From contig NZ_SCOM01000003.1 of assembly GCF_005508865.1 (NCBI RefSeq), forward strand, positions 372,001 to 436,000: 64,000 nucleotides of DNA, read 5' to 3'. The notes beneath the pieces are model-generated. The model did not search any database and was not told the origin of the DNA. It worked only from the letters and a program-made list of their open reading frames with translations. Source of the DNA: Pseudomonas sp. F(2018). Lineage in GTDB: Bacteria; Pseudomonadota; Gammaproteobacteria; Pseudomonadales; Pseudomonadaceae. Shown piece by piece: positions 23,333 to 32,544 of this stretch. Numbering within the stretch: position 1 is the stretch's first letter; each line of letters starts with the position of its first letter. The translations under genes were made by a program, and so were the position numbers.

Positions 23333-25015
23333 ATGCCCGATGCCGCGGCCATCGCCTGGTTCAAGCAAGAGTTCCGCCCGCGCATCGAGCCTGCGCTGCG
23401 CGGCACGCCCCTCACCCTCGACCTGCTCACCGCCATCGCCTGTCAGGAGACCGGCTACCTGTGGAACCGCCTGCGCAAGCAGATGCCGGTGGCGCGGGTG
23501 CTTGAGCTGTGCGTCGGCGACACGCTGGACGCCAGCGCCGGGCGCCGCGCCTTCCCGCAGACCAAGGCCGAGCTGCTCAGCAAGCCCAACGGCCAGGCCA
23601 TGTTCGACCTGGCGCGCCAGGCCCTGGTGGAGATGGCCGAGCACATTCCCGACTACCGCAAGGCGGCCGCCAATCCGAACAAGTTCTGCCACGGCTTCGG
23701 CATCTTCCAGTACGACCTGCAGTTCTTCCTGCAGGAGCCGGACTACTTCCTGCAGCGCCGCTACGCGGACTTCGACGCGGCCCTGGACAAGGCGGTCGGC
23801 GAGCTGCGCGCCAAGCTGCACCGCCTCGGCTGGGCGGACAAAAGCAGCCTCAGCGACTTCGAAATGGCGGCCCTGGGCATCGCCTACAACCGCGGCAGCT
23901 TCACCCCATCCAAGGGCCTCCGGCAGGGCTACTTCGATGGCACCCGCTACTACGGCGAGGCGCTGTTCGACTTCATCCGCCTGTGCCACAGGGTCGACCC
24001 CGACGGCCCGAGCGCGCCAACGGCCCCCGGCCAGGCGCCGCTACCGCCGATGGCCGAGCCAAGTGCGGCGGGCAAGCTGTTCGAGGTACAGGTCAGCAGC
24101 GGCATGCTCAACCTGCGCGCCAGCCCAGAGATACCCGCCAGACCGGCGAGCAACCTACGCGGCTCGCTGCCGGACGGCCAGCTGGTACAGGCCGTGGGCG
24201 GGCGCCAGGAAAACGGCTTCCTGGAGATCCAGACCCGGCTCAACGGCGCCCTGCTGCAGGGCTTCGTCGCCGCGCGCTACCTCAAGCCGGCGCCCGCCGG
24301 CAGCGTGCTGGCGCCACCGGCGAGTGCTGCGCAGGGCCTGCCCGAGGCGCATATGCCGCGCAAGAGCGACTCGCTGAGCAGACGCAGCGAGGCGGCCAAC
24401 GCCCATTCGCTGAACGAGAAGAACCAGCCGGGCCGCCAGGGCGGCGACGCCACCCAGCGCCGTGCAGAGCTGGCGGCGATCATCGCCTGGCTGGCGGTGG
24501 ACGACCCCGCCCACCTGCGTTACCAGCCGGGTAACGGCCGCACCTACTGCAACCTGTACGCCCACGACTACTGCCACCTGGCCGGTGCCTACCTGCCGCG
24601 GGTCTGGTGGAGCGCCGGCGCGCTGCTGCGCATGGGCCGTGGCGAGACGGTGGCGGCGCATTACGGGCAGACGATCGAGGAGCAGCGGGCCAACGATCTG
24701 TTCCGCTGGCTGCGCGATTTCGGCGAGGGCTTCGCCTGGCGTCGCGCCGCCGACCTGGAGGAACTGCAGCTGGAAGCCAACCAGGGCGCCATCGGCCTGA
24801 TCGTGGCGCGGCGCAAGGTCGACGGCAAATCCGGGCATATCGTGGTGGTGGTGCCGGAGTCAGGCGAGCTGCATGCCCGTCGCGACAGTGCTGGGCGCAT
24901 CACCGCCCCGCTGCAGAGTCAGGCCGGGGCGAGCAACTTCCGCTATGGCACCGGCAGGAGCGACTGGTGGCGCGACGAGCAGTTCGCCGAGTTCGCCTTC
25001 TGGCTACACCCCTAG
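23333..25015 (+). CDS. Multidomain cell-wall enzyme: lysozyme-like, SH3 and cysteine-peptidase-like domains
   Basis: A 560-aa protein with three parts. Residues 1-220 look like a lytic-transglycosylase or lysozyme-like domain (AIACQETGYLW with Glu39, then GFGIFQYDLQFF and ALGIAYNRGSF). Residues about 250-318 are an SH3-like repeat (SSGMLNLRASPEIP through AARYLKPA). Residues about 380-555 resemble a CHAP/NlpC-type cysteine peptidase with Cys406 in YCNLYAHDYC and His502 in KSGHIVVVVPE. No signal peptide is visible, so export would need another route. A strong GGAGG site precedes the ATG. Domain names are from motif reading only. Confidence 0.68.
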   Translation: MPDAAAIAWFKQEFRPRIEPALRGTPLTLDLLTAIACQETGYLWNRLRKQMPVARVLELCVGDTLDASAGRRAFPQTKAELLSKPNGQAMFDLARQALVEMAEHIPDYRKAAANPNKFCHGFGIFQYDLQFFLQEPDYFLQRRYADFDAALDKAVGELRAKLHRLGWADKSSLSDFEMAALGIAYNRGSFTPSKGLRQGYFDGTRYYGEALFDFIRLCHRVDPDGPSAPTAPGQAPLPPMAEPSAAGKLFEVQVSSGMLNLRASPEIPARPASNLRGSLPDGQLVQAVGGRQENGFLEIQTRLNGALLQGFVAARYLKPAPAGSVLAPPASAAQGLPEAHMPRKSDSLSRRSEAANAHSLNEKNQPGRQGGDATQRRAELAAIIAWLAVDDPAHLRYQPGNGRTYCNLYAHDYCHLAGAYLPRVWWSAGALLRMGRGETVAAHYGQTIEEQRANDLFRWLRDFGEGFAWRRAADLEELQLEANQGAIGLIVARRKVDGKSGHIVVVVPESGELHARRDSAGRITAPLQSQAGASNFRYGTGRSDWWRDEQFAEFAFWLHP

Positions 25016-25022
25016 GCGCGGC

Positions 25023-25991
25023 TCAGCCGAGGACGATGCAGTCCTTGCCCTGGCGCTTGGCCTGGTACATGGCGGCGTCGGCGCGGGCGTAGAGGTCCTC
25101 CAGCTCGTCGCCCTCGCGCAGGCTGGTGATGCCCTGGCTGATGGTCACGCCGAAGCTTTCGCCGTCGTTGTGGAACTGCAGGCGCTGCACCTCACGCTGC
25201 AGACGCTCGGCCACCTGGCGCGCCTGCTCGCTGTCGCAGCCGGGGAAGACGATGGCGAACTCCTCGCCGCCGATGCGCCCGAACAGGTCGTCGCGGCGCA
25301 CCACATAGGCGCCGCAGTGGGCCACGCGCTGCAGCACGCGGTCACCCATCTGGTGGCCGTGGCCGTCGTTGATCTTCTTGAAGTCGTCGATATCCAGCAG
25401 CAGGAACGACAGCGGCCGGCCGTTGGCGACCGCCTCGTCGAACAGGGTGCCGGCCTGGTCGAAGAAATGCCGGCGGTTGCTCGCGCCGGTTAGCACGTCG
25501 CTGGTGGCCAGGCGATGCAGCTCGCTCTGCAGCACCTTCTTCTCGGTGATGTCCTCGGCGATGCCGACGATCAGGGTCTGCCCGTCGAACAGGTTGGGCG
25601 GGCTGATGAAGCACTTGTCGCTGAGCCAGCGCACCTCGCCGTCGCCCCGGATGATGCGGTACTCGCGCTGCTCAACCGAGCCCACCTCGAGAACCGACGC
25701 CAGGCTCTGGGCGGCGTACTCCATGTCGTCCGGGTAGATGCTGTTGAGCCACTCGTTGTAGTCGGCCAGCAGCAGCGCGGCGCTGCGGCCGAAGATCTGC
25801 TCGTACGCCGGGCTGACGTAGACCACCTTCTGCTGCTCCCAGTCGAAGGCCCACAGCACCGCGTTGAGACCGGCCAGCAGGCTGCTCACCAGCAGCTCGC
25901 GTTCACGCAGGCGCTCAACCTCGCCGCGGCTGTGCAGCAGCGCCAGGGTCAGGGTTTCCAGCTCGCTGGGAGCCTGCTCGTTGTCGTCCAT
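25023..25991 (-). CDS. PAS-GGDEF diguanylate cyclase
   Basis: A 322-aa soluble cyclase that makes c-di-GMP. A short coiled N-terminus (about 10-35) leads into a PAS domain (about 38-155) and a GGDEF domain (about 160-322) with an intact GGEEF in FGRIGGEEFAIVF. The substrate loop LLDIDDFKKINDGHGHQMGD is complete. The ATG at 25991 is supported by AAGGCGA upstream; another ATG 24 bp further up has no ribosome binding site. It is convergent with the cell-wall enzyme gene and divergent from oscA. Confidence 0.92.
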   Translation of the reverse strand: MDDNEQAPSELETLTLALLHSRGEVERLRERELLVSSLLAGLNAVLWAFDWEQQKVVYVSPAYEQIFGRSAALLLADYNEWLNSIYPDDMEYAAQSLASVLEVGSVEQREYRIIRGDGEVRWLSDKCFISPPNLFDGQTLIVGIAEDITEKKVLQSELHRLATSDVLTGASNRRHFFDQAGTLFDEAVANGRPLSFLLLDIDDFKKINDGHGHQMGDRVLQRVAHCGAYVVRRDDLFGRIGGEEFAIVFPGCDSEQARQVAERLQREVQRLQFHNDGESFGVTISQGITSLREGDELEDLYARADAAMYQAKRQGKDCIVLG

Positions 25992-26259
25992 CGGACGTCG
26001 CCTTGTCACATTCATGAACTGAAGACTATGCGCCCAGCCGACTCGCTGGCGATGGTGGCAACCGGGTGTTGTGACGAGTGGCAGAAATTTCGACTCCGCA
26101 GTCAGGAAGCGGGAACCCGAAGCAGATTCTGCGGTATACCGAGGCCTTATAGATCTCAAGAGAATAAATAAAGAAATAAACATTCTTTTTAAGAATATGC
26201 ATCTCCCCCTACTATCCGCTCCACGCCCAACCCCGGGCCACCATCCAAGGAGCAGAGTC
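25992..26259. promoter_or_regulatory. AT-rich control region upstream of oscA-sbp
   Basis: The part from about 26160 to 26200 is AT-rich, with repeated AGAATAAA/GAAATAAA elements and the inverted repeat ATTCTT (26182-26187) and AAGAAT (26191-26196). The style matches the lsfA-sbp region. The oscA ribosome binding site AAGGAG is next to its ATG. Confidence 0.55.
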
Positions 26260-26442
26260 ATGAGCGCCACTCTCAGAAGCGTCGAAGGCCAGGACGAAGC
26301 CGGCATCCTGCGCGAAATCCAAGTAGCCCTGCAGAACCTGCGTTTCGGTTCGGTGGAAATCACCGTGCACAACGGCCAGGTGGTGCAGATCGAGCGCAAG
26401 GAAAAATTCCGCCTGCAGGCCCAGAACGCCAAGCAGGCCTGA
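26260..26442 (+). CDS. oscA: OscA/YezD-type small protein, organosulfur utilisation
   Basis: A 60-aa protein of the DUF2292 family. The core EILREIQVALQNLRFGSVEITVHNGQVVQIER-type sequence is present: a predicted helix followed by a beta hairpin. In Pseudomonas corrugata oscA lies upstream of sbp and was linked to organosulfur use and chromate tolerance. The same position is seen here. The ATG at 26260 follows AAGGAG; frames extending further upstream run into the promoter. The molecular function is unknown. Confidence 0.87.
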   Translation: MSATLRSVEGQDEAGILREIQVALQNLRFGSVEITVHNGQVVQIERKEKFRLQAQNAKQA

Positions 26443-26481
26443 TCACCGCGAAACCCGACTGGACGACCGGAGGGCGCCACC

Positions 26482-26556
26482 ATGAAAGTCAGCACACCCG
26501 CCACGAGCATGCCCATGCAGCGGCCCAGTCTTTGCCCAGCGCGAATGCGTCAGTGA
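26482..26556 (+). CDS. Possible 24-codon leader peptide before sbp
   Basis: A short open frame lies between oscA and sbp. It has an excellent GGAGGG ribosome binding site (26469-26474) 7 nt before the ATG and ends in TGA at 26554-26556. The product begins MKVSTPATSMPMQRPS and contains one cysteine, one leucine and three further methionines besides the start. It ends 68 bp before the sbp start. Position and size suggest a translated leader that could sense sulfur-amino-acid supply, but there is no terminator hairpin clearly tied to it. Confidence 0.42.
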   Translation: MKVSTPATSMPMQRPSLCPARMRQ

Positions 26557-26624
26557 GCGCCACGGCACCTCCGCAACGCCCATAAGCCAACACAGAACAA
26601 CACCCGAGATTCAGGAGCTGCACC

Positions 26625-27623
26625 ATGTCCATTCGTCGTTTCGCCCTGGCCGCACTGGCCTCCGCCCTGTTCGCCGGCCAAGCCGCCGCTGCCGCGGAAA
26701 TCCTCAACGTGTCCTACGACCCGACCCGCGAGCTGTACCAGGAGTACAACGCCGCCTTCAACAAGCACTGGACCGCCCAGGGCAAAGAAGCCGTGACCAT
26801 CCAGCAATCCCACGGTGGCTCGGGCAAACAGGCCCGCGCCGTGATCGACGGCCTCAAGGCCGACGTGGTGACCCTGGCCCTGGCCGGCGACATCGACGAG
26901 CTGAACAAGATCGGCAAGCTGATCCCCGCCGACTGGCAGAGCCGCCTGCCGCAATCCAGCACCCCGTACACCTCGACCATCGTGTTCCTGGTGCGCAAGG
27001 GCAACCCGAAAGGCATCAAGGACTGGGGCGACCTGACCAAGAAGGGCGTGGAAGTCATCACCCCGAACCCGAAGACCTCCGGCGGTGCGCGCTGGAACTT
27101 CCTGGCCGCCTGGGCCTGGGCCAAGCAGCAATACGGTAGCGACGCCAAGGCGCAGGAATACGTGCAGGAGCTGTACAAGCACGTGCCGGTACTGGACACC
27201 GGCGCCCGTGGCTCGACCATCACCTTCGTCAACAACCAGATCGGCGACGTGCTGCTGGCCTGGGAAAACGAGGCCTTCCTGGCCCTGAAGGAACAAGGTG
27301 GCGACCAGTTCGAAATCGTCGCGCCGAGCCTGTCCATCCTGGCCGAGCCGCCGGTGGCCGTGGTCGACAAGAACGTCGACAAGAAAGGCACCCGCGAAGT
27401 GGCCACCGCCTACCTGCAGTACCTGTACAGCGAGGAAGGCCAGCGCATCGCCGCGAAGAACTTCTACCGTCCGCGTGACGAGAAGGTCGCCGCCGAATAC
27501 GCCAAGCAGTTCCCGCAGCTGAAGCTGGTCACCATCGACAAGGACTTCAACGGCTGGAAAGAAGCACAGCCGAAGTTCTTCAACGACGGCGGCATCTTCG
27601 ACCAGATCTACCAGGCGCAGTAA
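26625..27623 (+). CDS. sbp: Periplasmic sulfate-binding protein of the cysTWA operon
   Basis: A 332-aa Sbp with a signal peptide of about 23 residues (ending AAA). Family motifs are [58 protein letters not shown] and [13 protein letters not shown]. It is clearly paralogous to the orphan copy at 9579-10574. An AGGAG site precedes the ATG. A terminator-like hairpin between it and cysT should give more binding protein than permease. Confidence 0.94.
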   Translation: MSIRRFALAALASALFAGQAAAAAEILNVSYDPTRELYQEYNAAFNKHWTAQGKEAVTIQQSHGGSGKQARAVIDGLKADVVTLALAGDIDELNKIGKLIPADWQSRLPQSSTPYTSTIVFLVRKGNPKGIKDWGDLTKKGVEVITPNPKTSGGARWNFLAAWAWAKQQYGSDAKAQEYVQELYKHVPVLDTGARGSTITFVNNQIGDVLLAWENEAFLALKEQGGDQFEIVAPSLSILAEPPVAVVDKNVDKKGTREVATAYLQYLYSEEGQRIAAKNFYRPRDEKVAAEYAKQFPQLKLVTIDKDFNGWKEAQPKFFNDGGIFDQIYQAQ

Positions 27624-27635
27624 GCGACTGAAAGC

Positions 27636-27670
27636 AGCCACAGGCCGATGACCTCGACCTGTGGCTTTTT
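27636..27670 (+). terminator. Terminator / attenuator between sbp and cysT
   Basis: AGCCACAGG (27636-27644) pairs with CCTGTGGCT (27658-27666), followed by a T-run. Because cysT follows in the same direction, it probably acts as a partial terminator. Confidence 0.78.
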
Positions 27671-27766
27671 GGTGTGTAGGTCGGAACAATCGCGTGCTCA
27701 CCGCAACACCGGCTCACGCGGGTGTGTTCCGCCCTCGGCGCTTCACAACGGAATAAGGGACAGACA

Positions 27767-28585
27767 ATGTCACGCCGCATTTCCCCCGTCATACCCGGCT
27801 TCGGGCTGACGCTGGGCTACACCCTGGTGTACCTCAGCCTGTTGGTGCTGATTCCCCTGGGTGCCATGTTCGTCCACGCCGCCCAGCTCAGCTGGGAGCA
27901 GATCTGGACCATCGTCACCGCCCCGCGCGTGCTCGCCGCGCTGAAACTGAGCTTCTCCACCGCCCTCGCCGCCGCCGTTCTCAACGGCATCATCGGCACG
28001 CTGCTGGCCTGGGTGCTGGTGCGCTACGACTTCCCCGGACGCAAGCTGATCGACGCCATGATCGACCTGCCGTTCGCCCTGCCCACCGCCGTCGCCGGTA
28101 TCGCCCTGACCGCGCTGTACGCTCCGGCCGGCCTGGTCGGCCAGATCGCCACCTGGCTCGGCTTCAAGATCGCCTACACCCCGCTGGGCATCACCCTGGC
28201 GCTGACCTTCGTCACCCTGCCCTTCGTGGTGCGCACCATCCAGCCGGTGCTGGCGGACATCCCGCGCGAAGTCGAAGAGGCCGCCGCCTGCCTGGGCGCC
28301 AAGCCGTTCCAGGTGTTCCGCCACATCCTGGTGCCGGCCCTGCTGCCCGCCTGGCTGACCGGCTTCGCCCTGGCCTTCGCCCGCGGCGTCGGCGAGTACG
28401 GCTCCGTCATCTTCATCGCCGGCAACATGCCAATGAAGACCGAGATCCTGCCGCTGCTGATCATGGTCAAGCTCGACCAGTACGACTACCACGGCGCCAC
28501 TACCATCGGCGTGCTGATGCTGGTGGTCTCCTTCATCCTGCTGCTGCTGATCAACCTGCTGCAGCGCCGCATCGAACGCCCGTAA
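27767..28585 (+). CDS. cysT: Sulfate/thiosulfate ABC transporter permease CysT
   Basis: A 272-aa permease, also called CysU, forming the membrane channel with CysW. About six hydrophobic helices are visible. The family blocks [30 protein letters not shown] and [18 protein letters not shown] are present. The EAA loop is [20 protein letters not shown]. The ATG at 27767 follows AATAAGGGACAG; the open frame upstream of it lies in the attenuator region. CysW starts 10 bp downstream. Confidence 0.94.
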   Translation: MSRRISPVIPGFGLTLGYTLVYLSLLVLIPLGAMFVHAAQLSWEQIWTIVTAPRVLAALKLSFSTALAAAVLNGIIGTLLAWVLVRYDFPGRKLIDAMIDLPFALPTAVAGIALTALYAPAGLVGQIATWLGFKIAYTPLGITLALTFVTLPFVVRTIQPVLADIPREVEEAAACLGAKPFQVFRHILVPALLPAWLTGFALAFARGVGEYGSVIFIAGNMPMKTEILPLLIMVKLDQYDYHGATTIGVLMLVVSFILLLLINLLQRRIERP

Positions 28586-28595
28586 GGAGGCCGCC

Positions 28596-29468
28596 ATGAC
28601 GACTACAACCCTGTCGGCCAGTGCCGCCGCCAACGCCGCCCGACGTGGCAGCGCGGCCGGGCGCATCGCCCTGATCGTCGGCGCCTGGCTGGCCTTCGCG
28701 ATCTTCCTGCTGCTGCCGCTGCTGGTGGTGCTGCACGAGGCGCTCAAGCTCGGCCTCGGCACCTTCTTCACCGCACTGATCGAGCCGGACGCCATCAGCG
28801 CCCTCAAGCTGACCCTGCTCGCCGTGGGCATCTCGGTGCCGCTCAACCTGGTGTTCGGCGTGGCCGCCGCCTGGTGCGTGAGCAAGTACGAGTTCACCGG
28901 CAAGAGCATCCTGGTGACGCTGATCGACCTGCCGTTCTCCGTCTCCCCGGTGATCGCCGGCCTGATCTACGTGCTGCTGTTCGGCGCCCAGGGCTTCTTC
29001 GGCGAATGGCTGCAGGAGCGGGATATCCAGATCATCTTCGCCCTGCCCGGCATCGTCCTCGCCACCGTGTTCGTCACCGTGCCCTTCGTCGCCCGTGAAC
29101 TGATCCCGCTGATGCAGGAACAGGGCACCCAGGAAGAAGAAGCCGCGCGCCTGCTCGGCGCCAACGGCTGGCAGATGTTCTGGCACGTGACCCTGCCCAA
29201 CATCAAATGGGGCCTGATCTACGGCGTGGTGCTGTGCGCCGCGCGGGCCATGGGCGAGTTCGGCGCGGTGTCGGTGGTGTCCGGCCACATCCGTGGCTAT
29301 ACCAACACCCTGCCGCTGCATGTCGAGATTCTCTACAACGAATACAACCACGTCGCCGCGTTCAGCGTGGCCAGCCTGCTGCTGGCCCTGGCCCTGATCA
29401 TCCTGCTGCTCAAGCAGTGGAGCGAAGCGCGTCTGTCCCGCCTCAAATCGAATGCCGACGAGGAATAA
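28596..29468 (+). CDS. cysW: Sulfate/thiosulfate ABC transporter permease CysW
   Basis: A 290-aa permease partner of CysT. Diagnostic sequence: [51 protein letters not shown] and the EAA loop [28 protein letters not shown]. An AAGGAGG site precedes the ATG. It is separated from cysA by 3 bp. Confidence 0.95.
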   Translation: MTTTTLSASAAANAARRGSAAGRIALIVGAWLAFAIFLLLPLLVVLHEALKLGLGTFFTALIEPDAISALKLTLLAVGISVPLNLVFGVAAAWCVSKYEFTGKSILVTLIDLPFSVSPVIAGLIYVLLFGAQGFFGEWLQERDIQIIFALPGIVLATVFVTVPFVARELIPLMQEQGTQEEEAARLLGANGWQMFWHVTLPNIKWGLIYGVVLCAARAMGEFGAVSVVSGHIRGYTNTLPLHVEILYNEYNHVAAFSVASLLLALALIILLLKQWSEARLSRLKSNADEE

Positions 29469-29471
29469 GCC

Positions 29472-30461
29472 ATGAGTATCGAAATCCGTAACGTCAGCAA
29501 GCATTTCGGCGCCTTCCGCGCGCTCAACGACATCAACCTGGACATCAACAGCGGCGAGCTGGTGGCCCTGCTCGGCCCGTCCGGCTGCGGCAAGACCAGC
29601 CTGCTGCGGATCATCGCCGGCCTGGAAACCCCGGACAGCGGCAACATCGTGTTCCACGGCGAAGACGTGTCGCGCCACGACGTGCGTGATCGCAACGTCG
29701 GCTTCGTGTTCCAGCACTACGCGCTGTTCCGCCACATGACGGTGTTCGACAACGTCGCCTTCGGCCTGCGCATGAAGCCCAAGGGCGAGAAGCCCAGCGA
29801 ACCGGAGATCGCCGAGCGCGTGCACGAGCTGCTCAACATGGTCCAGCTCGACTGGCTCTCCGACCGCTACCCGGAGCAGCTGTCCGGCGGCCAGCGCCAG
29901 CGCATCGCCCTGGCCCGCGCCCTGGCGGTGAAGCCCAAGGTGCTGCTGCTCGACGAACCCTTCGGCGCCCTCGACGCCAAGGTGCGCAAGGAGCTGCGCC
30001 GCTGGCTGGCGCGCCTGCACGAGGAAGTGCATCTGACCAGCGTGTTCGTCACCCACGACCAGGAAGAAGCCATGGAAGTGGCCGACCGCATCGTGGTGAT
30101 GAACAAGGGCGTGATCGAGCAGATCGGCTCGCCGGGCGAGGTCTACGAGAAGCCGGCCAGCGACTTCGTCTACCACTTCCTCGGCGACTCCAACCGCCTG
30201 CATATCGGCGAGGACCAGCATCTGCTGTTCCGCCCGCACGAGGTCTCGCTGTCGCGCCAGGCAGTGGAAGAACACCGCAGCGCCGAAGTACGCGATATCC
30301 GCCCGCTGGGCGCGATCACCCGGGTGACCCTGAAGGTCGAGGGCCAGGACGAGCTGATCGAGGCCGAGGTGGTCAAGGATCACGACAGCCTGACCGGACT
30401 GGCCCGCGGTGAGACGCTCTACTTCAAGCCCAAGGTCTGGCAACAGCAGCCGTCCCTCTGA
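29472..30461 (+). CDS. cysA: Sulfate/thiosulfate ABC transporter ATP-binding protein CysA
   Basis: A 329-aa ATPase. Walker [10 protein letters not shown]-loop [19 protein letters not shown], signature QLSGGQRQR, Walker [13 protein letters not shown] and switch [10 protein letters not shown] are all intact. A C-terminal TOBE-like regulatory part begins near residue 240 ([12 protein letters not shown]). It is the last gene of the sbp-cysTWA unit. SsuB and the ATPase at 13.5 kb lack this extra regulatory domain. Confidence 0.96.
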   Translation: MSIEIRNVSKHFGAFRALNDINLDINSGELVALLGPSGCGKTSLLRIIAGLETPDSGNIVFHGEDVSRHDVRDRNVGFVFQHYALFRHMTVFDNVAFGLRMKPKGEKPSEPEIAERVHELLNMVQLDWLSDRYPEQLSGGQRQRIALARALAVKPKVLLLDEPFGALDAKVRKELRRWLARLHEEVHLTSVFVTHDQEEAMEVADRIVVMNKGVIEQIGSPGEVYEKPASDFVYHFLGDSNRLHIGEDQHLLFRPHEVSLSRQAVEEHRSAEVRDIRPLGAITRVTLKVEGQDELIEAEVVKDHDSLTGLARGETLYFKPKVWQQQPSL

Positions 30462-30475
30462 GCCCGTTAGCACAG

Positions 30476-30496
30476 GCGGAGCCGCGCCGGCTCCGC
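30476..30496 (+). terminator. Hairpin after cysA, weak terminator
   Basis: GCGGAGCC (30476-30483) pairs with GGCTCCGC (30489-30496), 15 bp after the cysA stop. An A-rich stretch follows and there is no T-run, so termination is uncertain. Confidence 0.4.
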
Positions 30497-30636
30497 GACG
30501 CCAAAAATGCGATGCAAATCACTCTTTTGGCTCATCCTTTGCTATGGCAAGCGCAGTAGGCTGTTGCGACTGCGCTGACGGCCATCTGGCCAACCCATAC
30601 ATACGCGCCGACAAGAATAATAAGGAGCGACCGGGG

Positions 30637-31401
30637 ATGAATCGTAATCCTTTGATTCGATTGATTTTTTCCATAACGCTAGGGATTCTGACGACGGTTT
30701 CAGCCGTGGCTCAGGCTGCCGCCATGACCGCGGCCGAACAGGTACAGGTGTACGCCAGCCGCGCCACCAGCAGCCTGCTTCTGATCCGTGGCGAGGGCTT
30801 CCAGGAGGAGTATCTGACTCGTCTGGAGAAGGATATTGCCGATCTGGAGACTGCCTCCCAGGCGGCCATGAGCGCCAGCTCGGAAATTCCCGGATTGACC
30901 ACCAAACTTGTTACCCAGTTACGCCTAGGTGTTTCCTTTGGCCCCAAAGAAGACGACATGCCCTGGAGCTATCCGCAGGATCTGGCGCAATCCCTGCGTG
31001 ATCTGCTGACCGTGGCGCGTGCCGTTCCGGATGCCGACCCGGTCGGCGAACTGCCGGCCCAGGTCGAATATCTGGCCGTGCAGTACCTCAGCCGCTCCTA
31101 CATCGGCAGCTTCGAGATCGCCCGTGAACAGCCGGACAACTACGTTGGCCAGGACGAGCGCATCCTGGTGCCGCAGATCGACAAGGAGCTGGGCGCCCTT
31201 GACGGCAAGGCCAATCCGGTGGTGGCCAAGCTGCAGACCCGCTGGAAGTTCCTGCGCGCCGCGCTGATGGACATGAACAGCGGCAGCAACGCCCTGGCCA
31301 GCACCTCCGGCCGCGCCTTCGCGCCGACCACGGTGGACCGCCACACCCGTTCCATGACCGGCCAGTGGATGTCGCTGGGCCAGGTCGCCGGTTCGCCGTA
31401 A
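30637..31401 (+). CDS. Exported protein of unknown function, paralogue of 44265-45032
   Basis: A 254-aa protein with a signal peptide of about 28 residues (ending AQA). No enzyme motif is seen; it looks mostly helical. The segment LGVSFGPKEDDMPWSYPQDLAQSLRDLL matches LEEGLSYGPSENDLPWRYPEQLSRALVDLL of the gene at 44265-45032, and RWKFLRAALMDMNSG and RHTRSM also have counterparts, so the two are paralogues. A strong TAAGGAG site precedes the ATG. It is followed by a clear terminator and seems monocistronic. Likely periplasmic. Confidence 0.77.
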   Translation: MNRNPLIRLIFSITLGILTTVSAVAQAAAMTAAEQVQVYASRATSSLLLIRGEGFQEEYLTRLEKDIADLETASQAAMSASSEIPGLTTKLVTQLRLGVSFGPKEDDMPWSYPQDLAQSLRDLLTVARAVPDADPVGELPAQVEYLAVQYLSRSYIGSFEIAREQPDNYVGQDERILVPQIDKELGALDGKANPVVAKLQTRWKFLRAALMDMNSGSNALASTSGRAFAPTTVDRHTRSMTGQWMSLGQVAGSP

Positions 31402-31420
31402 GCGAGACGGCAATGCACTG

Positions 31421-31445
31421 AGCCGGGCCAATGCCCGGCTTTTTT
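31421..31445 (+). terminator. Terminator after the exported protein gene
   Basis: AGCCGGGC (31421-31428) pairs with GCCCGGCT (31433-31440) around a 4-nt loop, followed by TTTTT. Confidence 0.9.
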
Positions 31446-31467
31446 ATGCCTGCTCGATCGACCTCGG

Positions 31468-32367
31468 CTATGCGCCGCGGTATTCGCCGGCCGCCTGCAG
31501 CAACCAGTCGCGAAACGCGCGCAGGGCGGCGGACTCGGCCTTGCGCTCGGGAATCATCAGGTAATAGGCCTTGTCGCTGCTGTGCAGCGCCGCCGGATGC
31601 GCCGGCACCAGCCGTCCCTCGGCCAGCTCGCGCTGGATCAGGAAGGGCGGGATCAGCGCCACCCCCATGCCGTGGCTGGCCGCCTGGGCCAGCATGGAGA
31701 ACAGCTCGTAGCGCGGCCCGCCGAGGTCGTGTGGCACGCTCAGGCCCTGAGCCGCGAACCACTGGCGCCAGGCGTAGGGCCGGGTGCTCTGCTGCAGCAG
31801 CGGCAGGCTGGCCAGTTCGGCGGCCTCGAACTGCCCACGCCCGGCCAGCAGTTCCGGGCTGCACACCGGTTGCGGCTCCTCGGGCATCAGGAAGTGCGCC
31901 TCGGTACCCGACCACTCGGCATCGCCGAAATAGATGGCGGCATCGAAGGCGGTATCGGCGAACAGGAACGGCCGGGTGCGGTTGGTCAGGTGCACCGTCA
32001 CCTCGGGGTGCAGGCGCTGGAAGTCCTTGAGGCGCGGCACCAGCCACTGGGTGGCGAAGGTCGGCACCACGGCCAGCTCGATGGCCACCGCGCCCTGCTG
32101 GCCCATGGCGGCCAGAGTATCGCGCTCCACCGCATCGAGCTGCGCCGCCACCTTGCGGCTGTACGCCAGGCCCGCCTCGGTCAGCTTGACCCCGCGCCGC
32201 GAGCGGCGGAACAGCTCGATGCCGAGGAATTGCTCCAGCCCGGCGATCTGCCGGCAGATCGCGCTCTGGGTCAGCACCAGCTCGTCGGCGGCCTTGGTGA
32301 AGCTCTGGTGGCGGGCGGCCGACTCGAAAGCCACCAGGGCGGCGGTACTGGGAATCCTGCGGCGCAT
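31468..32367 (-). CDS. gcdR: LysR-family regulator, GcvA-like, of glutarate catabolism
   Basis: A 299-aa LysR regulator with an N-terminal winged helix (residues 1-65: LVAFESAARHQSFTKAADELVLTQSAICRQIAGLE) and a substrate-binding domain. The SAICRQI recognition helix is typical of the GcvA subgroup. It is divergent from gcdH, as gcdR is in P. putida, where it activates gcdHG in response to glutarate. An inverted repeat in the gap is a likely binding site. The symbol rests on gene context. Confidence 0.83.
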   Translation of the reverse strand: MRRRIPSTAALVAFESAARHQSFTKAADELVLTQSAICRQIAGLEQFLGIELFRRSRRGVKLTEAGLAYSRKVAAQLDAVERDTLAAMGQQGAVAIELAVVPTFATQWLVPRLKDFQRLHPEVTVHLTNRTRPFLFADTAFDAAIYFGDAEWSGTEAHFLMPEEPQPVCSPELLAGRGQFEAAELASLPLLQQSTRPYAWRQWFAAQGLSVPHDLGGPRYELFSMLAQAASHGMGVALIPPFLIQRELAEGRLVPAHPAALHSSDKAYYLMIPERKAESAALRAFRDWLLQAAGEYRGA

Positions 32368-32430
32368 CTATGCCATGACCTCACTCGAAAACCAATAAAT
32401 TGCCTGCTCAGGCTATCTCGGAGTGAGTTA

Positions 32431-32450
32431 TTCGCACAACAGCGTGCGAA
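32431..32450. promoter_or_regulatory. Inverted repeat, probable GcdR site
   Basis: TTCGCAC (32431-32437) and GTGCGAA (32444-32450) are perfect arms 6 bp apart. They lie 64 bp before the regulator start and 95 bp before gcdH, and contain T-N11-A geometry as expected for LysR-type sites. Confidence 0.6.
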
Positions 32451-32544
32451 ATCCTCGTTTGCCCGCAGCCGTCACCGGGCCTAGTCTCTCTCCATCGCCC
32501 GGCCAAGCGCCGGTTTTCACTGCCACCGTTTCGAGGATTCGCTC

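Noticed and set aside
28551-30473. Leftward open frame of about 640 codons opposite cysW and cysA
   Set aside because: It mirrors two certain genes; the product is rich in His, Gln and Val without any family motif.
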